The translations under genes were made by a program, and so were the position numbers. The notes beneath the pieces were generated by a model. The model saw only the letters and a list, made by a program, of their open reading frames with translations, searched no databases and had not been told where the DNA came from. Below, piece by piece: positions 17,276 to 27,214 of a stretch of DNA of 64,000 bases (positions within the stretch are counted from its first letter, which is position 1; each line of letters starts with the position of its first letter). Source of the DNA: Pseudaminobacter soli (ex Zhang et al. 2022) (lineage in GTDB: Bacteria > Pseudomonadota > Alphaproteobacteria > Rhizobiales > Rhizobiaceae); NCBI RefSeq assembly GCF_014595955.1, contig NZ_JABVCF010000004.1, forward strand, positions 1-64,000, written 5' to 3'.

Positions 17276-18568
17276 CTATCCATCCGCCCGCCTGCGTTCG
17301 GAAATCCCCAAGACGATTTCGCGATCCGGGCGCGACGTGAGATTGCCGAGCGGCTTCGCCCGCTTTCCCGGTGAGAGCGTTAGACGAGCACGGGGCAGAA
17401 GTCCACGCAGGATGGTTTCCATCTCGACGGCCGCAAAACGAGCGCCGGGACAGATCCGCGCCCCCAGCCCGAAGGGCATGTAGCTCGTTCTTGCAGGGGC
17501 CGGGGAGCCGTCCAGCCAGCGCATGGGCGCAAACTCGTCCGGCCGCGACCACAGGCTCCTGTGGCGGTGAAGGGTCCACGGCGCGATCACGAAGAAGCTC
17601 TTCGCCGGCACCTGCTTCCCGCGGAAGACCGCTTCTTCCCTGGTCTCGCGAAGAAAAAAACCGATCGGCGGATAAAGCCTGAGCGCCTCCTTCGCGAGCG
17701 CGTCGGCCACGGCTTCCGGCGACGCCTCCCTCCAGTATCCGCCCGGTGCCGACTTGCCGGAAAGGGCCATTGCGGCGGTGTCCTGCAGGTCGGACCTGCC
17801 GGCGAGTTCGGAGGCAAGCCAGGAGAGCGTCGAAGCCGTCGTCTCGTGGCCGGCAAGAAGCATCACTGCGATCTCGTCCAGCAGCGCCTGCTCGCCCTCG
17901 GCCCCCTCACTCATCCGCCCGGACTGGGCGAGCGCCAATGCAAACGGCGCGCTCTCCAGCGGCCGGGCTCCCGTCAGGATGGGTTTTACGAAACGGCGCA
18001 GCATGAGCTCACGCATCTCGGCGCCGATCGGCGAAAGCCCCATCTCACGGATGATGCGCGCGCGTGTCGTAACGTCGTCATGCGCGATCATGAGCAGAAG
18101 CGCGGCGGCTTTCTTGTGATACTCGAAGAAGAGCCGCGTGAACCGGATCGATTCCTCTTCCGAAAAGCGGTCGCCGAGCGTCACTTCTGAAACGACGTCG
18201 ACGGTGAGTCGGGAGAACTCCTCGGAGATGCCCACCCTCCCACCGGGACTGCGAAGCCAGCGATCCACATACTCGCGTGTGAGCCTTTCCGTTACCGCGC
18301 GCATGACCTCGTCCGGGATCGTCGCCAGGGAGCGCGAGAAGATGCGCCGCGTCTCCTTGACACGCGTGCCGCCCGGCTGGCCGAATACCCCCTCCCCGAT
18401 CAGAGGCACCAGGAGATCGTGCACCACGTCGCTCTTGGGAAAGACCCCGCCGCGGTCGAGCATGACCGTCTCAACGACCTTGGGATCGTTGGAGAGCGCC
18501 AGCTTGCGCCTCGGCAGATCGGCCACGATCAGCCAGCGCTCAAGCAGCTTGCCGCTCACATAGCGCAT
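17276..18568 (-). CDS. Cytochrome P450
   Basis: This haem monooxygenase has all hallmarks: the I-helix LLAGHETTASTLSW, the K-helix ExxR in KEALRLYPPIGFFLRET, and the haem loop MPFGLGARICPGARFA with the proximal cysteine. The ATG at 18568 gives about 430 residues. The same frame stays open upstream with P450-like sequence (SRLLNLLSWSLGRVPFAARA), so the true start may be a non-ATG codon near 18640-18655, at the stop of the glycosyltransferase gene, or GTG at 18718. The substrate is unknown; a fatty acid or polyketide-like lipid is typical of this P450 type. Confidence 0.88.
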   Translation of the reverse strand: MRYVSGKLLERWLIVADLPRRKLALSNDPKVVETVMLDRGGVFPKSDVVHDLLVPLIGEGVFGQPGGTRVKETRRIFSRSLATIPDEVMRAVTERLTREYVDRWLRSPGGRVGISEEFSRLTVDVVSEVTLGDRFSEEESIRFTRLFFEYHKKAAALLLMIAHDDVTTRARIIREMGLSPIGAEMRELMLRRFVKPILTGARPLESAPFALALAQSGRMSEGAEGEQALLDEIAVMLLAGHETTASTLSWLASELAGRSDLQDTAAMALSGKSAPGGYWREASPEAVADALAKEALRLYPPIGFFLRETREEAVFRGKQVPAKSFFVIAPWTLHRHRSLWSRPDEFAPMRWLDGSPAPARTSYMPFGLGARICPGARFAAVEMETILRGLLPRARLTLSPGKRAKPLGNLTSRPDREIVLGISERRRADG

Positions 18569-18639
18569 GGGGTCGGCAAAGAACGCGCCTGCCGCCCTGG
18601 CGGCGAAGGGAACGCGGCCCAGTGACCAGGACAGAAGGT

Positions 18640-19827
18640 TCAGGAGGCGGGAAATGGCAGGCGCTCCTCGACCTTGATGGAATGCGGCCCCGCTATCCTG
18701 TAGACGACGTGGCCCCACTGGATCCGGCGCGTCGTGGCGGCCGCGACGATGACGCTGGCATGGAAGATGTCGACCAGCGGCTGCAAGAGGCCCAACCCCA
18801 ACTGGACTAGGCGCACTGGCAGCGGATCCGGCATATCGACGCGCCGCGCGACCTCGCCGACAAGCGCCTGCTTGATCACTGCCAGCGCCGCGAGGGAAGC
18901 GGCAGCCCAGAGATAGGCGCCGGAGGTCAGGACCTGATGCAGGACGACCACCCAGCCCAGGAGGCGCAGGTTGATCGTGACGAAGGCCAGCCACCACAGC
19001 CAGGGCCGATATATGTGGCCGATCCTGTACTGGCGCACCGCGAAGCGCCAAGCCTCAGCCAGCCGCAGGCTGGTGGGGGACGGGATCAGAAGCGCCCCGC
19101 GCGTAAGCACCACAAGACCTGCCGCAGCCGCCTCATCGGCCAGCGACAGATCGTCGGAAAGTGTCCGATCGAGGGCTTCGGATAAGTTCATCTTCCGGGC
19201 TGCCGCAGGGGAGATGGCGACGCTGCCGCCCCACACCACGCTTGTGATGGCCCAGGCCTTCCGCGGCATCAGGGTCACCGCCCGATCGATCGTCGCGACC
19301 AGATGTGCCCCCAGACGGTGCTGCGCCACACGTTGCCAGCGATGACCGGTCACGAGATCGGCGTTCCCATCCATCAGAGGCGAGACAAGGGCGCTCAGCC
19401 ACCATTTCTGCGGGGCGATGTCCCCGTCCATCAGGACGATCGCCTCGTCGCGCTCGTCGATCAGCTTGAGCGCGGCCTGCTGGTTGCGGCATTTCTGCGC
19501 CTGGTCGGATGCGGGGCCGGCGACCACCACCTCGATGGAAAATCCGGCGAACGACCTGACCTCAAGCGCCCGTCCGTAGGCGGGATCGCTCTGCGATTCG
19601 ACGGTGATGATGAGCCGCCTCGGAGGCAGGGTCTGCGTATCCAGGGCTGCGACAAGCTTTTCGAGGCCGGGGCAGCGACCGGTGAGCGGGAGGATGATGG
19701 TGGCCACAGCATTGTGGGCCACACGCGGTTTCTGAAGGCGCCCCATGCGCAGCAGGACACCGGCGATCGACAGCGCGTTGATGGCCAGCGCCAGCGCCGC
19801 CAGCACGAAAACCCATGAAACCGACAT
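18640..19827 (-). CDS. Membrane-associated family 2/21-like glycosyltransferase
   Basis: This 395-residue protein starts with a membrane helix (about residues 4-26). A GT-A domain follows: ATIILPLTGRCPGLEKLVAA, the DxD-type IVLMDGDIAPQKWW, and LDRTLSDDLSLADEA with the acidic pair. RQYRIGHIYRPWLWW resembles the (Q/R)xxRW box of processive and ceramide-glucosyltransferase-like enzymes. Two or three hydrophobic segments at the C-terminus (about 280-360) anchor it. It is first in the group with the P450 and methyltransferase genes. Transfer of a sugar to a lipid acceptor is the likely reaction. Confidence 0.8.
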   Translation of the reverse strand: MSVSWVFVLAALALAINALSIAGVLLRMGRLQKPRVAHNAVATIILPLTGRCPGLEKLVAALDTQTLPPRRLIITVESQSDPAYGRALEVRSFAGFSIEVVVAGPASDQAQKCRNQQAALKLIDERDEAIVLMDGDIAPQKWWLSALVSPLMDGNADLVTGHRWQRVAQHRLGAHLVATIDRAVTLMPRKAWAITSVVWGGSVAISPAAARKMNLSEALDRTLSDDLSLADEAAAAGLVVLTRGALLIPSPTSLRLAEAWRFAVRQYRIGHIYRPWLWWLAFVTINLRLLGWVVVLHQVLTSGAYLWAAASLAALAVIKQALVGEVARRVDMPDPLPVRLVQLGLGLLQPLVDIFHASVIVAAATTRRIQWGHVVYRIAGPHSIKVEERLPFPAS

Positions 19828-19911
19828 TCACCCTCTTTGCCCGAAGCAGCGCGGACGATAGCCGGACGGCCTTGAGCCCTCAATAGGCGGCGAGGTGCAT
19901 CCTCAGCCGCA

Positions 19912-20916
19912 TCACTGGCTGGATTCGCCCCAGAGGCCGCGCTCGCTGACCGTGATGCCCGCCGGGCCGAGAATGATGGCGAAGAGAACCGGGAGGAAGA
20001 ACAGGATCATCGGCACGGTGAGCTTGGGCGGCAGCGCGGCTGCCTTCTTCTCCGCCTCGTTCATGCGCATGTCGCGGCTTTCGCTGGCGAGCACCCGCAG
20101 CGCGTGAGCCACGGGCGTACCGTAGCGCTCGGCCTGAATGAGCGCCTGCGAGACCGACTTGACCGATTCCAGCCCGGTGCGGCTGGCGAGGTTCTCGAAA
20201 GCCTGGCGCCGCTCCTGCAGGTAGGACAGCTCGGCATTGGTGAGGATCAGTTCCTCCGCAAGGTCGACCGACTGGTTTCCGATCTCTTCGGAAACTCGCC
20301 GCATGGCGGCCTCGATCGACATGCCGGATTCCACGCAGATGAGCAGAAGGTCGAGCGCATCCGGCCAGGCCCGCTGGATCGCCTGCTTGCGCTTGGACGC
20401 GCGGTTGCTGACGTAGAGGACAGGCGCATAGAAACCGGCATAGGCGAAGACCACGGCAACGAAGATCTTGACGAACATCGGCTGCTCGGGCAGCCCGCCG
20501 AGGAGGAAAAGATAGACGATCGCCAGGGCGAAGAAGACGAAGGGCAGGAGGAAGCGGAAGAACAGGAACTTGGTCAGGGGGTTCTGTCCGCGGAATCCTG
20601 CCACGCGCAGCTTGGTGAGCGTGTTCTCGTCGACGAGGGCGCGCCTGAGGTCGAGCCGCTCGACGAAGTTGCGCATCCCGACAGACTGGTGCTCGCGAAG
20701 CCCCCTGCGGCGGCGCTCCGCCTCCTCGGCCAACCGGGCGCGCTGCTTGGCGCGGAGCTCTTCGCGCTCGAGCGCCACGCTCTTCATGCGCGCCTTGAGC
20801 GGGTTGCCCCCCAAAGCCGGCATGATCGTATAGATCGTCGCGAACACGGCTATGGCGACCAGGATCGCCATCAGGAACGACGGGTCGGTTAGGATCCGGG
20901 CGGTTTGATCGCTCAT
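19912..20916 (-). CDS. tadC: Flp pilus assembly protein TadC (type II secretion F family)
   Basis: This 334-residue inner-membrane platform protein is needed for Flp/Tad pilus extrusion. A single N-terminal helix (about 12-32) and a basic linker are followed by two helices and the T2SSF domain, seen in RAWPDALDLLLICVESGMSI and SVSQALIQAERYGTPVAHAL. The last helix is LTVPMILFFLPVLFAIILGP. It follows tadB after four bases at the end of the pilus operon. Confidence 0.93.
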   Translation of the reverse strand: MSDQTARILTDPSFLMAILVAIAVFATIYTIMPALGGNPLKARMKSVALEREELRAKQRARLAEEAERRRRGLREHQSVGMRNFVERLDLRRALVDENTLTKLRVAGFRGQNPLTKFLFFRFLLPFVFFALAIVYLFLLGGLPEQPMFVKIFVAVVFAYAGFYAPVLYVSNRASKRKQAIQRAWPDALDLLLICVESGMSIEAAMRRVSEEIGNQSVDLAEELILTNAELSYLQERRQAFENLASRTGLESVKSVSQALIQAERYGTPVAHALRVLASESRDMRMNEAEKKAAALPPKLTVPMILFFLPVLFAIILGPAGITVSERGLWGESSQ

Positions 20917-20920
20917 CGCC

Positions 20921-21934
20921 TTACACCTCGAAGTTCATCATCTGGCGCATCACGAAGATGCCGACCATCATCCACAGGCCGGAAACGCCGAGGATGATGT
21001 TGCCGGTCGTGGTGACGAAGAGCGGCATGATGTAGTTGGGGCTGGACAGGTAGACGAGGAAGGCGACAATGAACGGGAGCGCGCCGATGATGGCCGCCGA
21101 TGCCTTGGCTTCCATCGACAGCGCCTGGACCTTCGCCTTCATCTTCTTGCGGTCGCGCAGCACGCGCGACAGGTTGCCGAGCGCCTCGGAGAGATTGCCG
21201 CCCGCCTGGCTCTGGATTTGGATGACGATGCCGAAAAAACCTGCCTCTGGGCAGGGCATGCTCTCCGGCATGCGCATGGCGGCTTCGGGTATCGTCATGC
21301 CGAGTTGCTGGGCCTCGACGATCCTGCGGAATTCGCTCTTCACCGGCTCCGACGATTCGTTGGCGATCAGGCGTATGCCGTCATTGAGCGGCAGGCCGGA
21401 TTTCACCGCGCGGACGATGACGTCAAGCGCGTTCGGGAACTCATTGAGGAACGCGGCCACGCGCCGTTTCCTGCGGAAGGCGACGAACCAGCGCGGCAGC
21501 CCGAATATGCCGACGAGCAGCACACCGGGCAGTGCGATCAGCGGTACGCCGGCGACGAAGGCCAGTCCCGTCAGGATCAAACCGCACAGCACAGCGTAGA
21601 CATAGAAGCGCTCGATCGAGACCGTCATCCCGGCCTGCCTAAGCTGGATTCTCAGGGGCGGCCGCTTAATGCTCGCGTCGCGGAGCTTCTGCTTCTGGTC
21701 GAGTTCCTTGAGAGACTCCTGGACGTTCTTCCGGCGCCTGGCCACCTCGGCCGCGCGGTCGCGTGTCGCCCTGACGAGGTTCTTGTCGGTATCGGCCTGC
21801 TTCACCGATTCCAGGCGTCGTTCCGCTTTCTCCTCGTTCTCGATGCGCCTGAAGAGGAAGGCATAGGCTACCGCGCCCGCGCTGACGCCCGCGAGCGCAA
21901 TGAAGAGAAGCGTGGTCAGGTCCAAGCCGAACAT
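20921..21934 (-). CDS. tadB: Flp pilus assembly protein TadB (type II secretion F family)
   Basis: This 337-residue platform protein pairs with TadC in the inner membrane. The start at 21934 (MFGLDLTTLLFIALAGVSAG) has AGGAGT just upstream; the longer open frame beyond it is cpaF sequence in another frame. After an N-terminal helix and a basic linker come two helices (about 115-155) and the T2SSF domain (NEFPNALDVIVRAVKSGLPL and GGNLSEALGNLSRVLRDRKK). Two C-terminal helices close it. It sits between cpaF and tadC. Confidence 0.93.
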   Translation of the reverse strand: MFGLDLTTLLFIALAGVSAGAVAYAFLFRRIENEEKAERRLESVKQADTDKNLVRATRDRAAEVARRRKNVQESLKELDQKQKLRDASIKRPPLRIQLRQAGMTVSIERFYVYAVLCGLILTGLAFVAGVPLIALPGVLLVGIFGLPRWFVAFRRKRRVAAFLNEFPNALDVIVRAVKSGLPLNDGIRLIANESSEPVKSEFRRIVEAQQLGMTIPEAAMRMPESMPCPEAGFFGIVIQIQSQAGGNLSEALGNLSRVLRDRKKMKAKVQALSMEAKASAAIIGALPFIVAFLVYLSSPNYIMPLFVTTTGNIILGVSGLWMMVGIFVMRQMMNFEV

Positions 21935-21948
21935 AGCACTCCTAAGGG

Positions 21949-23502
21949 CTAGGCGGAGCCCTTCTCCATGGCCTCGAGCGCATTCGCCAGCCGCTGCTCC
22001 TCGCCGTAGTAGCGGGCGCGCTCCCAGAAATGCGGCCGGCCTATGCCGGTCGAGGCGTGATGACCGAGCAGCCGCCCCTGCGCGTCCTCGCCGGTGACAT
22101 CGTAGGTGACCAGATCCTGGGTGATGATCACGTCGCCCTCCATGCCGATCACCTCGGTGATATGGGTAATGCGGCGCGAACCGTCGCGCAGGCGAGCCGC
22201 CTGGATGATCACGTCGACCGAGCCGACAATGATCTCGCGCACCGTTTTCTGCGGCAGCGAATAGCCGCCCATGGCGATCATCGACTCCATGCGGTTGAGG
22301 CATTCGCGCGGGCTGTTGGAGTGGATCGTGCCCATAGAGCCGTCGTGGCCGGTGTTCATCGCCTGCAACAGGTCGAAAACCTCCGGTCCGCGCACCTCGC
22401 CGACGATGATGCGCTCGGGACGCATGCGCAGGCAGTTCTTCACCAGGTCGCGCATCGTCACCTCGCCCTCGCCTTCAAGGTTCGGCGGACGCGTTTCGAG
22501 GCGCACAACATGGGGCTGCTGCAGTTGCAGTTCGGCGGAGTCCTCGCACGTGATGATGCGCTCCTCGCGGTCGATGTAGTTGGTGAGGCAGTTCAGCAGG
22601 GTCGTCTTGCCGGAGCCGGTGCCGCCGGAGATGACGATGTTGCAGCGGACGCGCCCGATGATCTTGAGAACCTCGGCGCCATGCGGCGAGATCGCTCCGA
22701 ACTTGACCAACTGATCGAGCGTCAGCTTGTCCTTCTTGAACTTGCGGATGGTGAGCGCGGTGCCGTCGATCGCGAGCGGTGGCGCAATCACGTTGACGCG
22801 CGAACCGTCGGGCAGGCGCGCGTCGCAGATCGGGCTGGACTCGTCGACGCGCCGGCCGACCTGGCTGACGATGCGCTGGCAGATATTGAGCAGTTGCTGG
22901 TTGTCGCGGAAGCGGACGTTCGTCTGCTCGACCTTGCCGTTGACCTCGATGTAGACGTTCTTCGAGCCGTTCACCATGATGTCGGCGATGTCGTCGCGGG
23001 CAAGCAGCGGCTCGAGCGGGCCATAGCCCAGCACGTCGTTGCAGATGTCCTCGAGCAGTTCCTCTTGCTCGGCGATCGACATCGCGAAGTTCTTGATCGC
23101 GATGATGTCGTTGACGATGTCGCGGATTTCCTCGCGCGCGCTCTGGGCGTCGAGCTTTGCGAGCTGCGACAGGTCGATCGTGTCGATCAGCGCCGAGAAC
23201 ACCTGCGATTTGGTATCGTAGTAGGATTCGCTCTTCTCGCGCGTAGCGCGCCGCGGTGGCTCGACCGGGGGCGCCTCCATGCGCCTTGCGGCTGCGACGG
23301 GCTGCTCGGCACGCATGGGCGGACCGGCGAGCGGCGGCGGCGAGGCAGCCGGGGGTCCCGGTACCGCAGGCATGGAAGGCTGCAATTCGGGTTGCCGCGG
23401 AAGGGGGGCGGAATCGATGCCCCCCGGCGGCTGCATGGGCGCCGGTGGCCGAAACTCCGGTCTCGGCCGAGCCGTCTCTTCAGTGCCTCTTCTGCCAAAC
23501 AT
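21949..23502 (-). CDS. cpaF: Flp pilus assembly ATPase CpaF/TadA
   Basis: This 517-residue hexameric ATPase of the GspE/VirB11-like group drives pilus assembly (and possibly retraction, as in Caulobacter). About 90 proline-rich disordered residues precede the conserved region. Walker A is [14 protein letters not shown] at about 296-309, the Asp box is [19 protein letters not shown], Walker B is [15 protein letters not shown], and the His box is [16 protein letters not shown]. It lies downstream of cpaE and 14 bases upstream of tadB. Confidence 0.95.
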   Translation of the reverse strand: MFGRRGTEETARPRPEFRPPAPMQPPGGIDSAPLPRQPELQPSMPAVPGPPAASPPPLAGPPMRAEQPVAAARRMEAPPVEPPRRATREKSESYYDTKSQVFSALIDTIDLSQLAKLDAQSAREEIRDIVNDIIAIKNFAMSIAEQEELLEDICNDVLGYGPLEPLLARDDIADIMVNGSKNVYIEVNGKVEQTNVRFRDNQQLLNICQRIVSQVGRRVDESSPICDARLPDGSRVNVIAPPLAIDGTALTIRKFKKDKLTLDQLVKFGAISPHGAEVLKIIGRVRCNIVISGGTGSGKTTLLNCLTNYIDREERIITCEDSAELQLQQPHVVRLETRPPNLEGEGEVTMRDLVKNCLRMRPERIIVGEVRGPEVFDLLQAMNTGHDGSMGTIHSNSPRECLNRMESMIAMGGYSLPQKTVREIIVGSVDVIIQAARLRDGSRRITHITEVIGMEGDVIITQDLVTYDVTGEDAQGRLLGHHASTGIGRPHFWERARYYGEEQRLANALEAMEKGSA

Positions 23503-23527
23503 ACCGGTGCTACCGCTCTGAAGGATG

Positions 23528-24817
23528 TCAGCTCTTCTTGGATGCCAGCTTCAGCTTGCCGATCAGGCTCGATAGACCTACCCTCGGCTTGGCCTTGATC
23601 TCGCTGCGTCCGGTGACGACGTGGGCGATCTCGTTGATGGCGTGGACGATCGGGCTCTTCGGGTCCATCTCGCCGAGCATGCGGCCGTTGTTTGCCGCAT
23701 TGCCGAACAGCAGCGGATCGAACGGGATGACCGCCATCGGCGTGATCCCGAGCGGCTCGACGAAGTCGTTGATCGAGATCTCCGCGCGCTTGGGAACACC
23801 TGACTGGTTGATCACCAGCTTCGGTGGAGCGTCGTTGGGGCGCAGCTTCTTGAGTGTGTCCACCAGATTCTTGGTGTTGCGCAGGTTGGCAAGGTCGGGA
23901 ACGGCGGTGATGACCACCTCGTCCGCCTGGGCCAGGGTCTGTTTGCTCCATCCCGTCCATAGGTGCGGAATGTCGAGGACCACGAGCGGAGCCGTGCGCT
24001 GCGCGGTGTCGATGATGTGCGAAAACGCCTCGGCATCGAAATCATATACGCGATCGAGGGTAGATGGGGCGGCCAGGAGGGACAGGCGCTCCGAGCACTG
24101 GGCGAGAAGCCGATCAAGATAGACCTCGTCGATCCGCTCCGGGGAGAATACCGCCTCTGCGATGCCCTGCGCCGGATCCTGGTCGAAGTCGATATTGGCC
24201 GTGCCGAAGGCGAGATCCATATCGGCCACGATCACGTCGGACTTGAAGAGGTTCGTCATCGCCCAGGAAACGTTGTGGGCGATCGTCGACGATCCGACGC
24301 CACCCTTCGCGCCAACAAACGCAAGCGAGCGGCCGATCGGCTCGGCTTCGGGGTCCACGAATATGGTGGAGATGACACCGATGATGTCGGCCAGCGAGAT
24401 CGGTGCCACCATGTATTCGGAGACGCCGGACTTCATCAGGTCGCGATAGAGCGCGACGTCGTTGTAATGGCCGATCACGACGACCTTTGTGGTCGGGTCG
24501 CAGTATTCGGCCAGCCGGTTCAGGCTTTCCAGCAGTTGGCGCGGTTCCGAACGGGACTCGACGATGATCAGGTTCGGCGTGGGGGCGGTCTGGTAGAAAT
24601 CGATGGCCGTCTCGATCCCGCCCATGTGGATCTTCATATGCGCCCTGGCCATGCGCCGGTCCTCGCCGGCACGCTCCAGCGGAACGGCTATCCCGTCGGT
24701 CTCGCAGAATGCCTGGATCGATATGCGCGGCACCGGACGCAGCGCATACATGTCCGAGGTTTCACGCTCCGACACGCTGCCCGTATCGAACTCGGTGTCG
24801 TAGGCAAGATTGCTCAT
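23528..24817 (-). CDS. cpaE: Pilus assembly protein CpaE/TadZ (MinD-like ATPase with receiver-like domain)
   Basis: This 429-residue protein places the pilus machine at the pole in relatives. The first part (about 50-165) resembles a response-regulator receiver (NLIIVESRSEPRQLLESLNR, then VVVIGHYNDVALYRDLMKSG). The second part is a ParA/MinD ATPase with the deviant Walker A GAKGGVGSSTIAHNV, IVADMDLAFGTANIDFD, and APLVVLDIPHLW as Walker B. The order cpaD-cpaE-cpaF is standard. Confidence 0.93.
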   Translation of the reverse strand: MSNLAYDTEFDTGSVSERETSDMYALRPVPRISIQAFCETDGIAVPLERAGEDRRMARAHMKIHMGGIETAIDFYQTAPTPNLIIVESRSEPRQLLESLNRLAEYCDPTTKVVVIGHYNDVALYRDLMKSGVSEYMVAPISLADIIGVISTIFVDPEAEPIGRSLAFVGAKGGVGSSTIAHNVSWAMTNLFKSDVIVADMDLAFGTANIDFDQDPAQGIAEAVFSPERIDEVYLDRLLAQCSERLSLLAAPSTLDRVYDFDAEAFSHIIDTAQRTAPLVVLDIPHLWTGWSKQTLAQADEVVITAVPDLANLRNTKNLVDTLKKLRPNDAPPKLVINQSGVPKRAEISINDFVEPLGITPMAVIPFDPLLFGNAANNGRMLGEMDPKSPIVHAINEIAHVVTGRSEIKAKPRVGLSSLIGKLKLASKKS

Positions 24818-24842
24818 GTGATCACCCCACGGCCCCTACGGA

Positions 24843-25598
24843 TCAGTAATCGATTTCGCGAACCGGCGGGTCGATCCAGGTCGGCGCTTCGCGATAGTCG
24901 TCGATGACGATGCCGCGGCGCTCCGCATCCGGCGGCGTCATCTTGCGCGGTCCCAGCAGGTCTGCCGGATCGGCCACCTGCGCGGCCAGGTTGTTCTGAT
25001 ACGAGCAGCCGAAGTTGAAGTATTGCTTGTTGTCGGTCGTTTCGGCGATATCGGCAGGCCAGCGCCCGCATCTATCGGTCTGCGCCTTCATGGCCGAGTA
25101 CATCACCCTGACCGGCGCAGAGACTTCGATGGACCCCGCCTGGTAGGACGAGATCAGGACGCGGCTCGCCGGCACGCCGTGCTTCTTCGCGAAGTGGGCG
25201 AAATCGCGTGCCGCATGCGATGCAGCCAGTTCGTTGCGGGATCCGACAGGCACGAGGATGGCGAGCACCGGGGCAGCGCTGCGGTCATAGTCGCTGAGGA
25301 ACCCACCGAGCGCGGTGCGCTGCATTCTGGTCATGCCGCGGTCGCTGGCGCCGACCGGCAGGTCGATGACCTGCTCCTTCTCGGCGATCACGATCGGATG
25401 CCTGGTGCGATAGTCGTCCGGAACCGACCCAACGATCACGCTGTCGGGAGGCGTGACGCATCCCGACAGCAGCCCGGTCGCAAGCGCCACGACCATCGAG
25501 AGAACCGGCCTGGACGCGGTGCGGATCGCGAACGGGACGGGAGCGCCGCTCGGCCTGGTCTTGGAGATCATGTCGATCATTGCCCGTGCCCCGCTCAC
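24843..25598 (-). CDS. cpaD: CpaD-family pilus assembly lipoprotein
   Basis: This protein of up to 251 residues has a lipoprotein signal: a hydrophobic stretch VLSMVVALATGLLSGC with the lipobox LLSGC, so it should be anchored in the outer membrane beside the CpaC secretin. The mature part contains QVIDLPVGASDRGMTRMQRT and a C-terminal region with conserved cysteines (RCGRWP and NFGCSYQNNLAAQVADPADL), as in CpaD/TadD-like pilus lipoproteins. The GTG at 25598 overlaps the cpaC stop (GTGA); an ATG 18 bases further in is an alternative. Confidence 0.9.
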   Translation of the reverse strand: MSGARAMIDMISKTRPSGAPVPFAIRTASRPVLSMVVALATGLLSGCVTPPDSVIVGSVPDDYRTRHPIVIAEKEQVIDLPVGASDRGMTRMQRTALGGFLSDYDRSAAPVLAILVPVGSRNELAASHAARDFAHFAKKHGVPASRVLISSYQAGSIEVSAPVRVMYSAMKAQTDRCGRWPADIAETTDNKQYFNFGCSYQNNLAAQVADPADLLGPRKMTPPDAERRGIVIDDYREAPTWIDPPVREIDY

Positions 25599-27214
25599 TT
25601 GTAGATGAAGCCGACCACGCCGTGGTAGCGGCCGTTCGGAAGATCCGTCTTCATGGTCCCGTAGACGCGGTTGACCCGGCCCAGGAACATGCCCGCACCA
25701 TCGCTGGCGGGAGTGAAATTGTCGTCCGGCTTGGCAAGCGCGGCGCGCGCCACAGGCTTGGACAGGTAGGGGGTCACGATGATGACCAGCTCGGTTTCGT
25801 TGCGCACGAAGTCGCGGCTCCGGAACAGCGTCCCGAGCACCGGCACATTCGCCAATCCCGGCACGCCTTGGATCGCCTGGCGGACATCGTCGCGCACCAG
25901 ACCCGCGATCATCATCGATCCGCCCGACGGAAGCTCGATGGTGGTGTCCGCAAGCCTCTTGCGGATCGATAGGATGTTCATGCCGGGCGCGTTGCGGCGC
26001 GGCTCGAAGATGCCGCCGATCAGGCCCGGGCTTTTGATCGGAGGACCGGCCCCGAAGATCGCCGAGCCCTCTGTCGTCGGTTCGGACACCGAGGTGCGCA
26101 TCTTCAGGCTGATGCGGCCAGGCGAAAGCACGACGGGCTGGAATTCGAGCCCGATGCCGTACTCGACCTTTTGGACATCGTAAGTGGTCTGGCCTGTCTG
26201 GTTATCATCCGACACAGCGCTGCTGCGGCCGTTGACGAGATTGAACTCGCCACCCACCTTGAACGTCGCCTTCTCGCCCGACACGGCAGTGAGCGTGGGC
26301 TCGGCAAGCGTCTTCATCACGCCGGCCTGCTCCATGGCATTGACATAAGCATCGAGCGTCGAGGTTCCAATCGCCAGACCGGTCGCAGAAAGCGGCTTGC
26401 CGAGCCCGAAGGAATTCTCGGCGATAGCGCCCCAGCTAATGCCATTCGTATCACCGCCGCCGATGAGGTTCACACCGAGCTGCTTCATGACGGTGCGACT
26501 GACCTCGGCCACGGTCACCTTCAGCGTGACCTGGTCCTCGCCGATGATGTTCAGCATGTTGACGATGCGGCTGGTCTGACGCTGCGCGTCCGGATTGTCG
26601 ATGGCGACCCCGCCGTCGCTCGACCCGCCTGCCGCCGTCTGTGAATATTGGCCGGTGGTCGCCTCGCCTCCAGTGACGAAGATGGTTGCGAGATCCGCGG
26701 CACGCTTGGCATCCAGCGGCGTTTCGACGGTCCCGGAGAGCACGACGTTGTCGTTGATCAGCTCGACGTCGATGTCTGAGTTCGGCAGGAAGCGCTTCAG
26801 ATATTCCTCCAGGCCGGCGACATCGCGCTCGATCTGCAGGTCGAGATTGGCGATCTGCTCGCCATTGGGACCGAAGACGAAGACGTTGGTCTGGCCGACC
26901 TGCTTGCCGAAAAGGTAGATGCGGCGCGCGGTCCGTGTCACCGCATCGGCGACTGCCGGATTGGCCACCAGGATGTCGTAGGCATCGGTGGGAAGATCGA
27001 TGACGATCGACTTGTTGAGGCCAAGTTTCAGCGGGTGATTGCTTCGTGCCGACGGCGCGACGCTGATGCCGTCGGGCGCTGCCTGCGCTGTCGTCACCGC
27101 GGCCGGGGCTATCGTGGACATCATGACCGCACAGGCCGCCATCAGTGAGGTGGCGCTCCTCAGCACCCGAATGGGACGCCCGGCAGCACGTGCCGGAGAG
27201 GCATGCGACTTCAT
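25595..27214 (-). CDS. cpaC: Flp pilus secretin CpaC/RcpA
   Basis: This 539-residue protein forms the outer-membrane ring for the pilus. The signal peptide ends near residue 46 (TTAQA). A pilus N-terminal domain follows (SIVIDLPTDAYDILVANPAV, then RRIYLFGKQVGQTNVFVFGP), then a BON-like segment (DIDVELINDNVVLSGTVETP). The secretin domain (about 240-480) includes VTLKVTVAEVSRTVMKQLGV and LPSGGSMMIAGLVRDDVRQA. Its ATG overlaps the cpaB stop. The N-domain is visibly similar to the orphan protein at 29576-29998. Confidence 0.94.
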   Translation of the reverse strand: MKSHASPARAAGRPIRVLRSATSLMAACAVMMSTIAPAAVTTAQAAPDGISVAPSARSNHPLKLGLNKSIVIDLPTDAYDILVANPAVADAVTRTARRIYLFGKQVGQTNVFVFGPNGEQIANLDLQIERDVAGLEEYLKRFLPNSDIDVELINDNVVLSGTVETPLDAKRAADLATIFVTGGEATTGQYSQTAAGGSSDGGVAIDNPDAQRQTSRIVNMLNIIGEDQVTLKVTVAEVSRTVMKQLGVNLIGGGDTNGISWGAIAENSFGLGKPLSATGLAIGTSTLDAYVNAMEQAGVMKTLAEPTLTAVSGEKATFKVGGEFNLVNGRSSAVSDDNQTGQTTYDVQKVEYGIGLEFQPVVLSPGRISLKMRTSVSEPTTEGSAIFGAGPPIKSPGLIGGIFEPRRNAPGMNILSIRKRLADTTIELPSGGSMMIAGLVRDDVRQAIQGVPGLANVPVLGTLFRSRDFVRNETELVIIVTPYLSKPVARAALAKPDDNFTPASDGAGMFLGRVNRVYGTMKTDLPNGRYHGVVGFIYK

